Positions 52,302-61,015 are shown, counted from the first letter of the stretch. The stretch: 64,000 bases of DNA from Alphaproteobacteria bacterium (GCA_018821435.1 JAHJME010000010.1:186001-250000), one strand, 5' to 3'. The notes: generated by a model not told the origin, from the sequence alone. Numbers and translations are program-made.

Positions 52302-52784
52302 ATGACGCATATGCTCACGGCCATCGTGGCCGCCCTGGCGCTCAGCACGTCGATGCTGGGCGCGGGGGTGGCGCACGCCCGCCCGATTCCCGACGCCGGT
52401 CTGACGATCGAGGAGGTCTCGGCGTTCATGAAGAGCGCCGGCTACGACCCCAAGATCGAGAAGACCGACGAAGGAACGCCGTACGTCTCGCTCAAGAAGG
52501 ACGGGGTCAACTTCGACATCGATCTCTACGACTGCAAGGACAAGCGCTGCCGCGCGGTGCAGTTCGTGGCCAGCTTCGATCTGAAGGAACCCCTGACGCC
52601 GGCCAAGGCGAACGAATGGAACCTGCGCAAGCGCTACGTGCGGATCTATCTGGACGGGAGCGGCGATCCGGTCTTCGCCTATGACGCCAACCTGGCCCCC
52701 GGCGGCAGCTACGAGGCGTTTCAGGACGACGTGGACGTCTTCGTCCAGTTCTTCCCCGAGATGCTCGAACACATCGGCTGGTAG
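52302..52784 (+). CDS. Exported YbjN-domain protein
   Basis: 160 residues from ATG at 52302 (GTG 52296 also possible): signal peptide ending AHA and a YbjN-like domain (LTIEEVSAFMKSAGYDPKIE; NFDIDLYDCKDKRCRAVQFV; WNLRKRYVRIYLD; QDDVDVFVQFFPEML). YbjN-like proteins resemble type III chaperones and are linked to stress and motility responses, but this exported type has no known role. It follows the anti-sigma gene by 38 bp and could be in its transcript. Confidence 0.85.
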   Translation: MTHMLTAIVAALALSTSMLGAGVAHARPIPDAGLTIEEVSAFMKSAGYDPKIEKTDEGTPYVSLKKDGVNFDIDLYDCKDKRCRAVQFVASFDLKEPLTPAKANEWNLRKRYVRIYLDGSGDPVFAYDANLAPGGSYEAFQDDVDVFVQFFPEMLEHIGW

Positions 52785-52793
52785 GCGCAGCGC

Positions 52794-53489
52794 CTAGAGC
52801 GACCCCACCCAGGCGGCCAGCTCGGAGATGCTGCTGAGCTCGACGAACCGCGGGTGGTCGCCCGGGGGTTCGGCCACCTCGTGCTCCCAGGTGATGTGAT
52901 AAGGGATGTAGGCGCCCCAACACCCCGCCTCCAGCGCCGGCAGGATGTCGGAGCGCATGGAGTTGCCGCACATCACCGCCTCCGCCGCGCCGGTCCCGTA
53001 GCGGTCGAAGACGCGTGAGTAGGTCGAGGCGTCCTTCTCGCTGACGATCTCGACGGCGGCGAACAGGTCGCCCAGGCCCGAGGCGGCCAGCTTCTGCTCC
53101 TGGTGCAGCAGGTCGCCCTTGGTGATCAGCACCAGCCGGTACCCCGCCTCTGCGAGATCGGCCAACGCCTGGTCCACGCCCGGCAGCGGCTCGACCGGAT
53201 GGGCCAGCATCTCGCGCCCGGCGGCCAGGATGTCGGCGATCAGGCGACCGGGCGGGTTTCCGCCGGTCAGCTCCATCGCCGTCTCGATGACCGAGAGCGT
53301 GAAGCCCTTCACCCCATAGCCGTACAGCCGCAGGTTCCGCTTCTCCACCTCGGCCAGCTTGGCGTTCGTCGCCGCGTGGTCGGCGAAGTCGGCCATCATC
53401 TCGCGCAACCGGTCCTGGGTCAGGCGGAAGATCGTCTCGTTGTGCCAAAGGGTGTCGTCGGCATCGAGGCCGACCGTGGTGATGCGCAT
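52794..53489 (-). CDS. HAD-family phosphatase
   Basis: 231 residues. Motif I GLDADDTLWH carries the nucleophile Asp, motif II Thr/Ser is in LVLITKGD, motif III Lys is KLAASG-region, and the closing acidic motif is in VMCGNSMRSDILPALEAG (GNSxxSD). This is the phosphoglycolate-phosphatase-like HAD group, with a helical cap (about 20-90). The substrate is unknown. The ATG at 53489 is chosen since an upstream frame adds 12 residues without support. It is divergent from the PAS-HisKA-receiver gene, 161 bp away. Confidence 0.9.
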   Translation of the reverse strand: MRITTVGLDADDTLWHNETIFRLTQDRLREMMADFADHAATNAKLAEVEKRNLRLYGYGVKGFTLSVIETAMELTGGNPPGRLIADILAAGREMLAHPVEPLPGVDQALADLAEAGYRLVLITKGDLLHQEQKLAASGLGDLFAAVEIVSEKDASTYSRVFDRYGTGAAEAVMCGNSMRSDILPALEAGCWGAYIPYHITWEHEVAEPPGDHPRFVELSSISELAAWVGSL

Positions 53490-53650
53490 GGCCGTTCCAT
53501 AAGGCCCCACGCTGCGGTTGCGCAATCGGCGGGCGCCGTCTGCGTCAGGCCTGGGCGCCGACCGCCAAACCCCGCGCCCACAGGCGATTGCGGCGTTCCG
53601 TCAATATCGCGGCCGCATCCTCTTGGTCGGTCGATTCGGAGTTTCACCGC

Positions 53651-54766
53651 ATGCGTCATGGCGGCCTCAGGGCCTGGTTCGCGCGGCTGACCGGCGCGGC
53701 GGCGCTGGCCGAAGCGCGAGCGAAGGCCGAGCTGGCCGAGGCGCGGCTGCGCGACGCCATCGACGCGATCCCCGAAGGCGTGGTCTTCCTGGACGCCGAG
53801 GGGCGCTACATCCTGTGGAACCGTCGCTACGCCGAGATCTACCACCGCTCCGCCGACCTGTTCCGCCCGGGCGCGCGCCTGATCGACACCCTGCGCGAGG
53901 GCGTTGCGCGGGGGGACTATCCCGACGCCATCGGCCGCGAGGAGGCGTGGCTGGCCGCCCGCGAGGCCAAGCTGGGCGACGCCACCGGCGACCGCCACGA
54001 GCAGCAGGTGGCCGACGGCCGCTGGCTGATGATCGAGGAGCGGCGCACGTCGGACGGCGGGGTCATCGGCCTGCGGGTCGACATCACCGAGATGAAGCGC
54101 CAGGCCGAGGCGCTGGAGCAGGCTCTGGCCCATGCCGAGGCGGCCCAGCGGGCCAAGGCCGAATTCCTGGCCGACATGAGCCACGAACTGCGGACGCCGC
54201 TGAACGGGGTCACGGGCCTGGCCCAGGCGCTGGACGCCTCGGAGCTGGGTCCCGAACAGCGGGCGCTGGTGGCCGACATCCGCGCCGCGGCCCGACAGCT
54301 GGACCGGCTGGTCAGCGGCCTGCTGGACTACGGCGACGCCGACCTGGCGCCCGAGGAGCGCGACCACGTGGCGCCGGACCGGCCGCTGCGGGTCCTGGCC
54401 GCCGACGACAACCCGACGAACCGCAAGGTGATCGAGCTGATGCTGGAGGCGGCCGGTGTCCAGGTGGTGACCGTGGAGAATGGGTTCGAGGCGGTCGAGG
54501 CCTGGCGGGCCGGCGGCTTCGACGCGGTGCTGATGGATCTGCGCATGCCGGTCACCGACGGGCTCAGCGCCATCCGGACGATCCGCGCCGAGGAAGTGGC
54601 CCAGGGCCGCGCCCGCACGCCGGCCATCGTACTGTCAGCCAACACCTCGCCGGACGACCGCGCCGCCAGCGCCGCCGCCGGCGCGGACGGTCACATCGGC
54701 AAGCCGATCCGGGTGGACGTCCTGTTCGCCGCCATGGAGACGGCCCTGGCGGTCAGCGCGCCCTAG
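53651..54766 (+). CDS. PAS-HisKA-receiver protein lacking a HATPase domain
   Basis: 371 residues: coiled linker (15-45), PAS (about 45-155, [20 protein letters not shown]), HisKA with phospho-acceptor His178 in [11 protein letters not shown], and then directly a receiver domain (about 248-370) with Asp296 in VLMDLRMPV, plus [11 protein letters not shown] and Lys in HIGKPIRVD. The ATP-binding HATPase_c domain (N, G1 and G2 boxes) that normally lies between HisKA and receiver is missing: [18 protein letters not shown] joins them directly. It cannot phosphorylate itself, so it may relay phosphate from another kinase or form heterodimers. The ATG at 53651 has GGAG 9 nt upstream. It overlaps aquaporin (convergent) by 4 bp. 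Confidence 0.88.
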   Translation: MRHGGLRAWFARLTGAAALAEARAKAELAEARLRDAIDAIPEGVVFLDAEGRYILWNRRYAEIYHRSADLFRPGARLIDTLREGVARGDYPDAIGREEAWLAAREAKLGDATGDRHEQQVADGRWLMIEERRTSDGGVIGLRVDITEMKRQAEALEQALAHAEAAQRAKAEFLADMSHELRTPLNGVTGLAQALDASELGPEQRALVADIRAAARQLDRLVSGLLDYGDADLAPEERDHVAPDRPLRVLAADDNPTNRKVIELMLEAAGVQVVTVENGFEAVEAWRAGGFDAVLMDLRMPVTDGLSAIRTIRAEEVAQGRARTPAIVLSANTSPDDRAASAAAGADGHIGKPIRVDVLFAAMETALAVSAP

Positions 54767-55485
54767 GACCCGGTGATCGGCACCGGCGCGGGCTCGGGGC
54801 CCCCGACCCAGCGATACGTCAGGCCGGCCAACGCCGCGCCGACGATCGGCGCCAGCCAGAACAGCCAGAGCTGGCCGACCGCCCAGTCGCCAACGAACAC
54901 CGCCACGCCGGTGCTGCGCGCCGGGTTCACCGAGGTGTTGGTCACCGGAATACTGATCAGGTGGATGAGGGTCAGGCACAGCCCGATGGCGATGGGCGCG
55001 AAGCCCTTGGGCGCGCTCCCGTGGGTCGAGCCCAGGATCACGAACAGGAACCCGAACGTCATCACCACTTCGCAGACCAGGGCCGCGAGCAGGCCGTAGT
55101 GGCCGGGGGAATGCTCGCCGTAGCCATTGGAGGCGAACCCCGCGGCCACATCGAACCCCGGCGCGCCGCTGGCGATCACATAGAGGATGCCGCCGCCGGC
55201 GATCCCGCCAAGGACCTGGGCGGCCACGTAGAGCAGCAGATCCTTGGCCGGGAACCGTCCGCCGACAAGGAGGCCAACCGAGACCGCCGGGTTGAGGTGG
55301 CACCCGGACACATGCCCGATGGCGTACGCCATGGTCAGCACCGTCAGCCCGAAGGCCAGGGATACGCCTAGCAGCCCGATGCCCACATCGGGGAAGGCCG
55401 CCGCCAGCACGGCCGAGCCGCAGCCCCCCAGCACCAGCCACAATGTTCCGAGAAATTCCGCCGACAACCGCTTCGTGAGGCTCAT
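54763..55485 (-). CDS. aqpZ: Aquaporin Z
   Basis: 240 residues, six TM segments and the two Asn-Pro-Ala half-helices: [11 protein letters not shown] in loop B and [12 protein letters not shown] in loop [42 protein letters not shown] and [20 protein letters not shown] are AqpZ marks. The selectivity filter (Phe, His, Arg and Thr positions) looks like the water-channel type. It gives rapid water flow across the inner membrane. Confidence 0.96.
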   Translation of the reverse strand: MSLTKRLSAEFLGTLWLVLGGCGSAVLAAAFPDVGIGLLGVSLAFGLTVLTMAYAIGHVSGCHLNPAVSVGLLVGGRFPAKDLLLYVAAQVLGGIAGGGILYVIASGAPGFDVAAGFASNGYGEHSPGHYGLLAALVCEVVMTFGFLFVILGSTHGSAPKGFAPIAIGLCLTLIHLISIPVTNTSVNPARSTGVAVFVGDWAVGQLWLFWLAPIVGAALAGLTYRWVGGPEPAPVPITGS

Positions 55486-55558
55486 GGGGCCCTCCGCGTC
55501 CGTTGGCTCAGCAGAACGCCGTACTCAACCTGAGGTCAAGCCGGCGCCCGCCGCATAC

Positions 55559-55804
55559 TCAGGCGGCGCAGGCCTTGTGAGCTTTGGTGAACCGCTCGGC
55601 CTGGGCAGGGAAGCGGGCCAGGGCGGCGGCGGGCCGGATCGGCCGGGGGGCGAAGTCGCCGCCGCAGTTGGGGCAGACCCCACCCAGGCGGTTGTCTACG
55701 CAGTCGGCGCAGAAGGTGCACTCGAAGGTGCAGATCCGGGCGTCGGGGCTGTCGGGCGCGAGGTCGCGGTCGCAGCATTCGCAGTTGGGTCGGAGGGCCA
55801 GCAT
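55559..55804 (-). CDS. DUF1272 Cys-rich zinc-binding-like protein
   Basis: 81 residues: ALRPNCECCDRDLAPDSPDA, CTFECTFCADCVDN, VCPNCGGDF and RPAAALARFPAQAERF. Seven to eight Cys arranged in CxxC pairs indicate one or two zinc sites; this is the DUF1272 family, whose role is unknown. The ATG at 55804 starts the conserved part; a longer frame to 55954 is unlikely. It lies between aqpZ and the divergent carA. Confidence 0.88.
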   Translation of the reverse strand: MLALRPNCECCDRDLAPDSPDARICTFECTFCADCVDNRLGGVCPNCGGDFAPRPIRPAAALARFPAQAERFTKAHKACAA

Positions 55805-55991
55805 TGCCAGAGGATGGCCCCAGGGCCTGGTTGGCGCAAATGACAAGGTTCCCTCGTTTTCAGCCAGGGCGTTTTTGGCGCGGGGGCCTCGCGGTGCGGG
55901 GCGATATGGGCCATAGGTCCCGCGCGTCGCATTGACCCCGGGTCCGGGACTCACTACCTACGCCGCCGTTTGCCCACAAGGAGCCCCCACC

Positions 55992-57158
55992 ATGAGCCGT
56001 GATCTGCTGCCTGGCGTCACCGGCGTTCTGGTGCTGGCCGACGGAACCGTCCTGCAGGGGATCGGCGTCGGCGCGGTCGGCGAGGCTGTAGGCGAGGTGT
56101 GCTTCAACACCGCCATGACCGGCTACCAGGAGATCCTCACGGACCCCTCCTACATGGCGCAGATCGTGGCCTTCACCTTCCCGCACATCGGCAACGTCGG
56201 CACGAACATCGAGGACATCGAGCAGATGTCCGGCTCGGCCGAGACGGCGGCCCGCGGCGCGATCTTCCGCGACGTGCCGACCGCGCCCGCCAACTGGCGC
56301 GCCGACAGCGACCTTCAGACCTGGATGAGCCGGCGCGGCGTCGTCGGCCTGGCCGGCGTCGACACCCGCGCGCTGACACGGGTGATCCGCGAGAAGGGCA
56401 TGCCGCACGCCATGATCGCGCACAACCCGGACGGCCGGTTCGACATCGACGGCCTGATCGCCAAGGCCAAGGCGTGGTCGGGCCTGGAGGGCCTGGACCT
56501 GGCCAAGGACGCCTCGTGCCTGCAGCTGTTCACCTATGACGAGGGCCTTTGGGACTGGAACGGCGGCTACGCCAAGCTGGGCCAGCCCAAGTACGAGGTC
56601 GTGGTCGTCGACTACGGCGTGAAGCGCAACATCCTGCGCGCGCTGACCTCGGTCGGCGCCCATGTGACCGTCGTGCCGGCCAAGACCACGGCCGAAGAGA
56701 TCCTGGCCCGCAACCCCGATGGCGTGCTGCTGTCCAACGGCCCCGGCGACCCGGCGGCCACGGGCGAATACGCGGTGCCCGAGATCCGGAAGCTGATCGA
56801 CAGCGGCAAGCCGGTGTTCGGCATCTGCCTGGGCCACCAGATGCTGTCGCTGGCGCTAGGCGCCAAGACGGTGAAGATGGACCAGGGCCACCACGGGGCG
56901 AACCACCCGGTGAAGGACCTGACGACGGGCAAGGTCGAGATCGTCTCGATGAACCACGGCTTCACGGTTGATCGCGACAGCCTGCCGGAACCGGTGGTCG
57001 AGACCCACGTCTCGCTGTTCGACGGCACCAACGCCGGCCTGGCCCTGAAGGACCGGCCGGTCTTCTCGGTCCAGCATCACCCCGAAGCCTCGCCGGGTCC
57101 GACGGACAGCCTGTACCTGTTCGAGCGGTTCGCGGACCTCATGGACCGGGCGAAGTAG
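55992..57158 (+). CDS. carA: Carbamoyl-phosphate synthase small subunit
   Basis: 388 residues: N-terminal substrate domain ([37 protein letters not shown]), then a class I glutamine amidotransferase (from about 190, [13 protein letters not shown]) with catalytic Cys in [14 protein letters not shown] and His-x-Glu in HHPEASPGP. It hydrolyses glutamine and feeds ammonia to CarB. The ATG at 55992 has AAGGAG upstream. It is separated from carB by about 7.2 kb and divergent from it, so the two need independent promoters. Confidence 0.97.
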   Translation: MSRDLLPGVTGVLVLADGTVLQGIGVGAVGEAVGEVCFNTAMTGYQEILTDPSYMAQIVAFTFPHIGNVGTNIEDIEQMSGSAETAARGAIFRDVPTAPANWRADSDLQTWMSRRGVVGLAGVDTRALTRVIREKGMPHAMIAHNPDGRFDIDGLIAKAKAWSGLEGLDLAKDASCLQLFTYDEGLWDWNGGYAKLGQPKYEVVVVDYGVKRNILRALTSVGAHVTVVPAKTTAEEILARNPDGVLLSNGPGDPAATGEYAVPEIRKLIDSGKPVFGICLGHQMLSLALGAKTVKMDQGHHGANHPVKDLTTGKVEIVSMNHGFTVDRDSLPEPVVETHVSLFDGTNAGLALKDRPVFSVQHHPEASPGPTDSLYLFERFADLMDRAK

Positions 57159-57179
57159 GCGCGGCGAAGCCGCAAGAAT

Positions 57180-57605
57180 TTAAACCGCGGAAAGCGCGGA
57201 AGACGCGGAAGGAGACAGAGCGAAACGCTCGATCTCAACCTTCGGCGTCGCGCCGAAATTAATGAGCCGTCCGAGGCTCATTTCCGTCGCCCGGAGGTAG
57301 TTGATGACTTGCGCCCGATGCTCGGGCGCGAGGGTCCTTACGGCCTTCAATTCCACGACGATTCCGCCGTAGCAGACGAAGTCCGCCACGTAGCTCTGCC
57401 TCAGGAGTTGCCCTTCGTAGCTCAGCTTCAGTGTCTTACCGGCTTCAAAGGAAATTGAGCGGCGCGAAAATTCGATCGCGAGGCATTCTTGGTAGACCGC
57501 TTCAAGGAAGCCGGCGCCCATGCTGCGATAGACGTGGAATGCTGCGCCGCGAATGCGGAACGCCTCGTCTCTGAAGAGCAGATTGTCGGATTCAGCCCGG
57601 TCCAC
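57180..57605 (-). CDS. GxxExxY family protein
   Basis: 141 residues from the GTG at 57605. The GAAFHVYRSMGAGFLEAVYQECLAIE core (with G-x-x-E-x-x-Y), LSYEGQLLRQSYVADFVCYG and VVELKAVRTLAPEHRAQVIN fit the family well. The DFVCY-VELKA pattern resembles a PD-(D/E)xK-like nuclease core, so nucleic-acid cleavage is possible; the function is not known. The last 11 residues (SPSASSALSAV) are encoded inside the left inverted repeat (57182-57220). Members occur inside rRNA intervening sequences and in repeat-flanked cassettes, which fits mobility. Confidence 0.92.
   Translation of the reverse strand: MDRAESDNLLFRDEAFRIRGAAFHVYRSMGAGFLEAVYQECLAIEFSRRSISFEAGKTLKLSYEGQLLRQSYVADFVCYGGIVVELKAVRTLAPEHRAQVINYLRATEMSLGRLINFGATPKVEIERFALSPSASSALSAV
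57182..57220 (+). repeat. Left inverted repeat of the GxxExxY cassette
   Basis: AAACCGCGGAAAGCGCGGAAGACGCGGAA and following purines: repeated CGCGGAA(A) units. It matches the reverse complement of 57652-57690 with a few changes, and part of it encodes the C-terminus of the GxxExxY protein. Confidence 0.8.
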
Positions 57606-57651
57606 GAGCCATTCTAAGCCTGCAATTCAACCAGGAACAATAAGGGAACAT

Positions 57652-57690
57652 TTTTCTCTTTCCGCGTCTTTCCGCGTTTTCCGCGGTTCC
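57652..57690 (-). repeat. Right inverted repeat of the GxxExxY cassette
   Basis: TTTCTCTTTCCGCGTCTTTC and on through CCGCGTTTTCCGCGGTT; its reverse complement matches 57182-57220 (CGCGGAAA-type units). It lies 46 bp upstream of the GxxExxY start. Confidence 0.8.
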
Positions 57691-57747
57691 AATGTCACAG
57701 CCCCGCCCGCCCCGCCGTCCTTGGCTTGAAACCGCGGGAGTGGGCGC

Positions 57748-58143
57748 ATGCGCAACTGGGATCGATATCTGGCCGGCCTGATGGCCGTGCTGTTCGCGGC
57801 GAACGGCGCGGCGATGCTGTTCGCGCCTCTGCCCTGGTATGACGCCGTGCCGGGCGTGCCGCAGACCGGGCCGTTCAATCCGCATTTCGTGAGGGATATC
57901 GGCGCCGTCTACCTGATGGGCGCGCTGGGCATGGCCTGGTTCGCGTGGCGGCCGGCGCAGGGTTGGGGGGCCATGGCGGCGACCGCTGCCTGGCTGACGC
58001 TCCACGCCGCGATCCATGTGTACGACGCCACCTGCGGGTCCAGCCCGCTGGCTGATTTCCGGCGCGATTTTCTGGCCATCTATGTGTTCGCCGCGATCCC
58101 GCTGGCGCTGGCCCTGTTCCGTAAGCCCGAATTGGTGGCGTAG
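57748..58143 (+). CDS. Four-TM hypothetical membrane protein
   Basis: 131 residues with four hydrophobic helices (about 8-28, 45-67, 73-92 and 108-125). PGVPQTGPFNPHFVRDIGAVYLMGA and WLTLHAAIHVYD give it a DUF4345/DoxX-like look, but I cannot name the family with confidence. It ends 10 bp before the ECF41 sigma gene, so it probably shares its transcript and may help sense its signal. Confidence 0.8.
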   Translation: MRNWDRYLAGLMAVLFAANGAAMLFAPLPWYDAVPGVPQTGPFNPHFVRDIGAVYLMGALGMAWFAWRPAQGWGAMAATAAWLTLHAAIHVYDATCGSSPLADFRRDFLAIYVFAAIPLALALFRKPELVA

Positions 58144-58153
58144 GGTGGCGGTC

Positions 58154-59014
58154 ATGGATGCGGCGCTCACCGACGCCTTCGAGGCCAACCGGCCGCGGCT
58201 GAAGCGGCTGGCCTATCGCATGCTGGGCTCGGTCTCGGAGGCCGAGGACGCGGTGCAGGACGCCTGGATCCGCTGGCAGCGGGCGGGGGAGGGCGTGACC
58301 GATCCGGCGGCCTGGCTGGTGCGGGCCACGACGCGGCTGTGCATCGACCGCCTGCGCGCCGCCAAGGTCGAGCGCGACGCCTACAAGGGCCCCTGGCTGC
58401 CCGAACCGCTGATCGAACCGATGACCGATGATCCGGTGGAAAAGGCGGAGGAGGTCTCCATCGCCTTCCTCCTGGCGCTAGAGCGGCTGTCGCCGTTGGA
58501 GCGCGCCGTTTTCCTGCTGCACGACGTGTTCGACCAGGACTACGCCGAGGTGGCCGGCACGCTGGAGCGGTCGGAATCGGCGGTGCGCCAGCTGGCCAGC
58601 CGCGCCCGCGAGCACGTGCAGGACGCCCGGCCACGCTTCGCCGTCGACCAGGACAAGGCGATGAAACTGGCTGCGGCCTTCATGGCGGCGACGGCGACGG
58701 CCGACTTCAAGGGTCTGGCGAGCCTGCTGGCCGAGGACGCGATCATGGTCTCGGACGGCGGCGGCAAGCGGAAGGCCGCGCTCAGGGTCATGGTGGGCCG
58801 CGAGGACATCGTCGGCCTGATGCAGGGCATCGCTTGGCGCAACGGCGCGCAGTCGATGTCCGACTTCGCGCCGGCGCGGGTGAACGGCCTGCCGGGCTTC
58901 ATTATGCAACTCAGCGACGGGCCGTCGGTCATGGCCTTCGAGACCGGGGAGGACGGCAAGATCGCGGCGGTCTATGTCGTGCGGAATCCGGACAAGCTCA
59001 CGCACGTGAAGTAA
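58154..59014 (+). CDS. ECF41-type RNA polymerase sigma factor (SigJ-like)
   Basis: 286 residues: sigma region 2 (LKRLAYRMLGSVSEAEDAVQ; WIRWQRAGEGV), region 4 (ERLSPLERAVFLLHDVFDQD; VAGTLERSESAVRQLASRAR) and a C-terminal SnoaL/NTF2-like domain (about 175-286, FMAATATADFKGLASLLAED; NPDKL at the end). In ECF41 factors this extra domain acts as a built-in regulator instead of an anti-sigma factor. ECF41 genes usually sit with a carboxymuconolactone-decarboxylase or oxidoreductase gene; here the partner is a small membrane protein. The ATG at 58154 follows AGGGTGG. Confidence 0.94.
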   Translation: MDAALTDAFEANRPRLKRLAYRMLGSVSEAEDAVQDAWIRWQRAGEGVTDPAAWLVRATTRLCIDRLRAAKVERDAYKGPWLPEPLIEPMTDDPVEKAEEVSIAFLLALERLSPLERAVFLLHDVFDQDYAEVAGTLERSESAVRQLASRAREHVQDARPRFAVDQDKAMKLAAAFMAATATADFKGLASLLAEDAIMVSDGGGKRKAALRVMVGREDIVGLMQGIAWRNGAQSMSDFAPARVNGLPGFIMQLSDGPSVMAFETGEDGKIAAVYVVRNPDKLTHVK

Positions 59015-59041
59015 AGCGACCGCTTCTGACGCCGAATCGAA

Positions 59042-59071
59042 TCATCCACAGGCTGGCCGCGTCGTTCCACA
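59042..59071. promoter_or_regulatory. Two DnaA-box-like sequences before dnaG
   Basis: TCATCCACA (59042-59050, 8/9 match to TTATCCACA) and CGTTCCACA (59063-59071, 6/9) share TCCACAGG and lie 37-66 bp ahead of the dnaG ATG. They might link primase expression to DnaA; weak evidence. Confidence 0.3.
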
Positions 59072-59107
59072 GGTTGTTAGCGGCGATAGGTGCTAGCGGT
59101 TTCTGCA

Positions 59108-61015
59108 ATGGTCGGGCGGTTTGACGAGCGGTTTCTGGAGGAGGTGAAGTCGCGGCTTCGGCCGTCGGACGTCATCGGCCGGACCGTGAAACTGCGCAAG
59201 CAGGGCCGCGAGTACGTGGGCCTGTCGCCCTTCAACAAGGAGAAGACCCCCTCGTTCTACGTGAACGACGACAAGGGGCAGTTCTTCGACTTTTCGTCGG
59301 GCAAGACCGGCGACCTGATCACTTTCCTGCAGGAGACCGAGCGGCTCACGTTCGCCGAAGCCGTGGAGCGGCTGGCGGGAGAGGCGGGGGTGCCGTTGCC
59401 GGCGCTGGATCCGCGCGGGCAGGAGCAGGACAAGAAGCGCCACGAACTGGGCGACTGGCTGGAGATGGCGGCCCAGTGGTTCGAGGGCGAGCTGCGCCGG
59501 CCGGTGGGCCGCGAGGCGCGGGCCTATCTGGAGAAGCGTGGCCTGCCGGAGAGCGAGTGGGCGCGGTTCCGCATCGGTTTCTCGCCGGGCGGGCGCACGG
59601 CGCTGAAGGATTATCTGGTCACCAAAGGCGCGCGGCCGCCGGAGCTGGTGGAGACCGGCCTGCTGATCGCGCCGGAGGACGGCGGGGCGGCATACGACCG
59701 GTTCCGCGACCGGATCATCTTCCCAATCCTGGACGTGCGCGGCCGGGTGGTCTCGTTCGGCGGCCGGGCGATGGATCCGCAGGCGCGGGCGAAGTACCTG
59801 AACGGCCCGGAGACGGTGGTTTTCCACAAGGGCCATCAGCTCTACGGCCTGTCCGAGGCGCGCAAGATCATCGCCGCCGCGCCGTCGGGCGAGGACCCGC
59901 CGCTGGTGGTGGTGGAAGGCTACATGGACGTCATCGCCTGCCAGCGCGCCGGGGTGCCGGCGGTGGCCGCCATGGGCACGGCCCTGGGCGAGGACCAGAT
60001 GGAGGTGCTGTGGCGCCACCACCCGGAGCCGACGCTGTGCTTCGACGGCGATCGGGCCGGGCGGCAGGCGGCGGGGCGGGCCATCGACCGGGCGCTGCCG
60101 CTGCTGAAACCCGGCAAGAGCCTGAAGTTCGCCCTGGTCGAGGGCGGCAAGGACCCCGACGATGTGCTGCGCGACCAGGGGCCGGCGGTGCTGAAGGCGC
60201 AGCTTTCGCGAACCATGCCGTTCGCCGAGGCGCTGTTCACCCGCGAGAAGGATCTGGAAGACCTCGACACGCCGGAGCGCAAAACGGCGCTGAAGGTGCG
60301 GCTGCGCAAGCTGGCGGCGACGATCGCCGATCCCGACCTGGCGGCGGCCTACAAGGAGGATCTCCTTGCCCGTTTCGAGGGCCTCTGGCCGACGCGCCAG
60401 CCGGTCTACACGGTGGGCGCGGCGGGCCGGGAGCTGTCGCGGGCCCGCTGGGACAAGCGCAAGCCGCCGCTGACCGGCGCCCATGTCGAGACCAAGGACG
60501 CCATGGAGCGGCTGCGCGGCGCCCCGCGCGCGTTGTCGGCGGCCCTGGCGGTGGCGGCGGTGCGCGACCCCGGCGTGATCGACGACGCCATCGAGCGGGT
60601 GGGCTCGCACGGGTTCGGCGACGCCAAGCTGGACGGGCTGGCGCACGAGCTGGTCAGCCTGCGCTACGAGACCGAGCACCTGGAAATGGACGCCTCGCTG
60701 CGGCGGCTGCAGGCCAAGGGCTTCAGCTCGGCCGACTTCGTACAGCTGCAGAAGGAAGCCGACCGCGCCGGGGTCAGCGCACCCTTCCTCAAGGAGACCG
60801 GCGAGCGGGCGCGGATGCTGTGGCGCCAGGCCTTCGACCTCTTGATGCAGCTGGAGTCGCTGGAGCGCGCCGTGACCGCCGCCGCTCAGGACCTGTCGCG
60901 CGATCAGGACATCACCGCGCTCAGCAGTCTCAAGGCGGAACGCGATCAGCTGCGCAAACTGCTGAAGAGCGACTGGGCCAACGGCGAAGACGGCGCGGTC
61001 GTCCTGCCGCACTAG
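59108..61015 (+). CDS. dnaG: DNA primase, DnaG, lacking zinc-finger ligands
   Basis: 635 residues. It makes the RNA primers for replication. The N-terminal region has the position and length of the CHC2 zinc domain but reads YVGLSPFNKEKTPSF and GQFFDFSSGKTGD, so the usual CxxH and CxxC ligands are replaced. The catalytic TOPRIM core follows (GRVVSFGGRAMD; PLVVVEGYMDVIACQRAGVP; LCFDGDRAGRQAAGRAIDRA) with the acidic metal residues kept, then the C-terminal helicase-binding region (about 470-635). The ATG at 59108 has no clear ribosome site; an in-frame start at 59090 is possible. rpoD, the usual neighbour, is not here. Confidence 0.95.
   Translation: MVGRFDERFLEEVKSRLRPSDVIGRTVKLRKQGREYVGLSPFNKEKTPSFYVNDDKGQFFDFSSGKTGDLITFLQETERLTFAEAVERLAGEAGVPLPALDPRGQEQDKKRHELGDWLEMAAQWFEGELRRPVGREARAYLEKRGLPESEWARFRIGFSPGGRTALKDYLVTKGARPPELVETGLLIAPEDGGAAYDRFRDRIIFPILDVRGRVVSFGGRAMDPQARAKYLNGPETVVFHKGHQLYGLSEARKIIAAAPSGEDPPLVVVEGYMDVIACQRAGVPAVAAMGTALGEDQMEVLWRHHPEPTLCFDGDRAGRQAAGRAIDRALPLLKPGKSLKFALVEGGKDPDDVLRDQGPAVLKAQLSRTMPFAEALFTREKDLEDLDTPERKTALKVRLRKLAATIADPDLAAAYKEDLLARFEGLWPTRQPVYTVGAAGRELSRARWDKRKPPLTGAHVETKDAMERLRGAPRALSAALAVAAVRDPGVIDDAIERVGSHGFGDAKLDGLAHELVSLRYETEHLEMDASLRRLQAKGFSSADFVQLQKEADRAGVSAPFLKETGERARMLWRQAFDLLMQLESLERAVTAAAQDLSRDQDITALSSLKAERDQLRKLLKSDWANGEDGAVVLPH

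Larger units (their letters stand above)
57182..57690. mobile_element. Inverted-repeat-bounded GxxExxY cassette (about 509 bp)
   Basis: A single gene enclosed by two roughly 35-39 bp imperfect inverted repeats built from CGCGGAAA units, inserted between carA and a membrane-protein gene. There is no transposase, so any movement would need an outside enzyme or an RNA-level mechanism. Established: similar CGCGGAAA-type repeats and GxxExxY genes recur together in many bacterial genomes. Inferred: the unit is a mobile cassette. Confidence 0.55.

Noticed and set aside
57159..57180. GCGGC-GAA-GCCGC hairpin after carA as a terminator
   Set aside because: Short 5 bp stem followed by AAGAATTT, not a convincing U-tract; it also abuts the cassette repeat.
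59093..61012. 639-codon frame opposite dnaG
   Set aside because: Complete overlap with an essential, fully recognisable gene; Gln/His/Arg-rich shadow composition.
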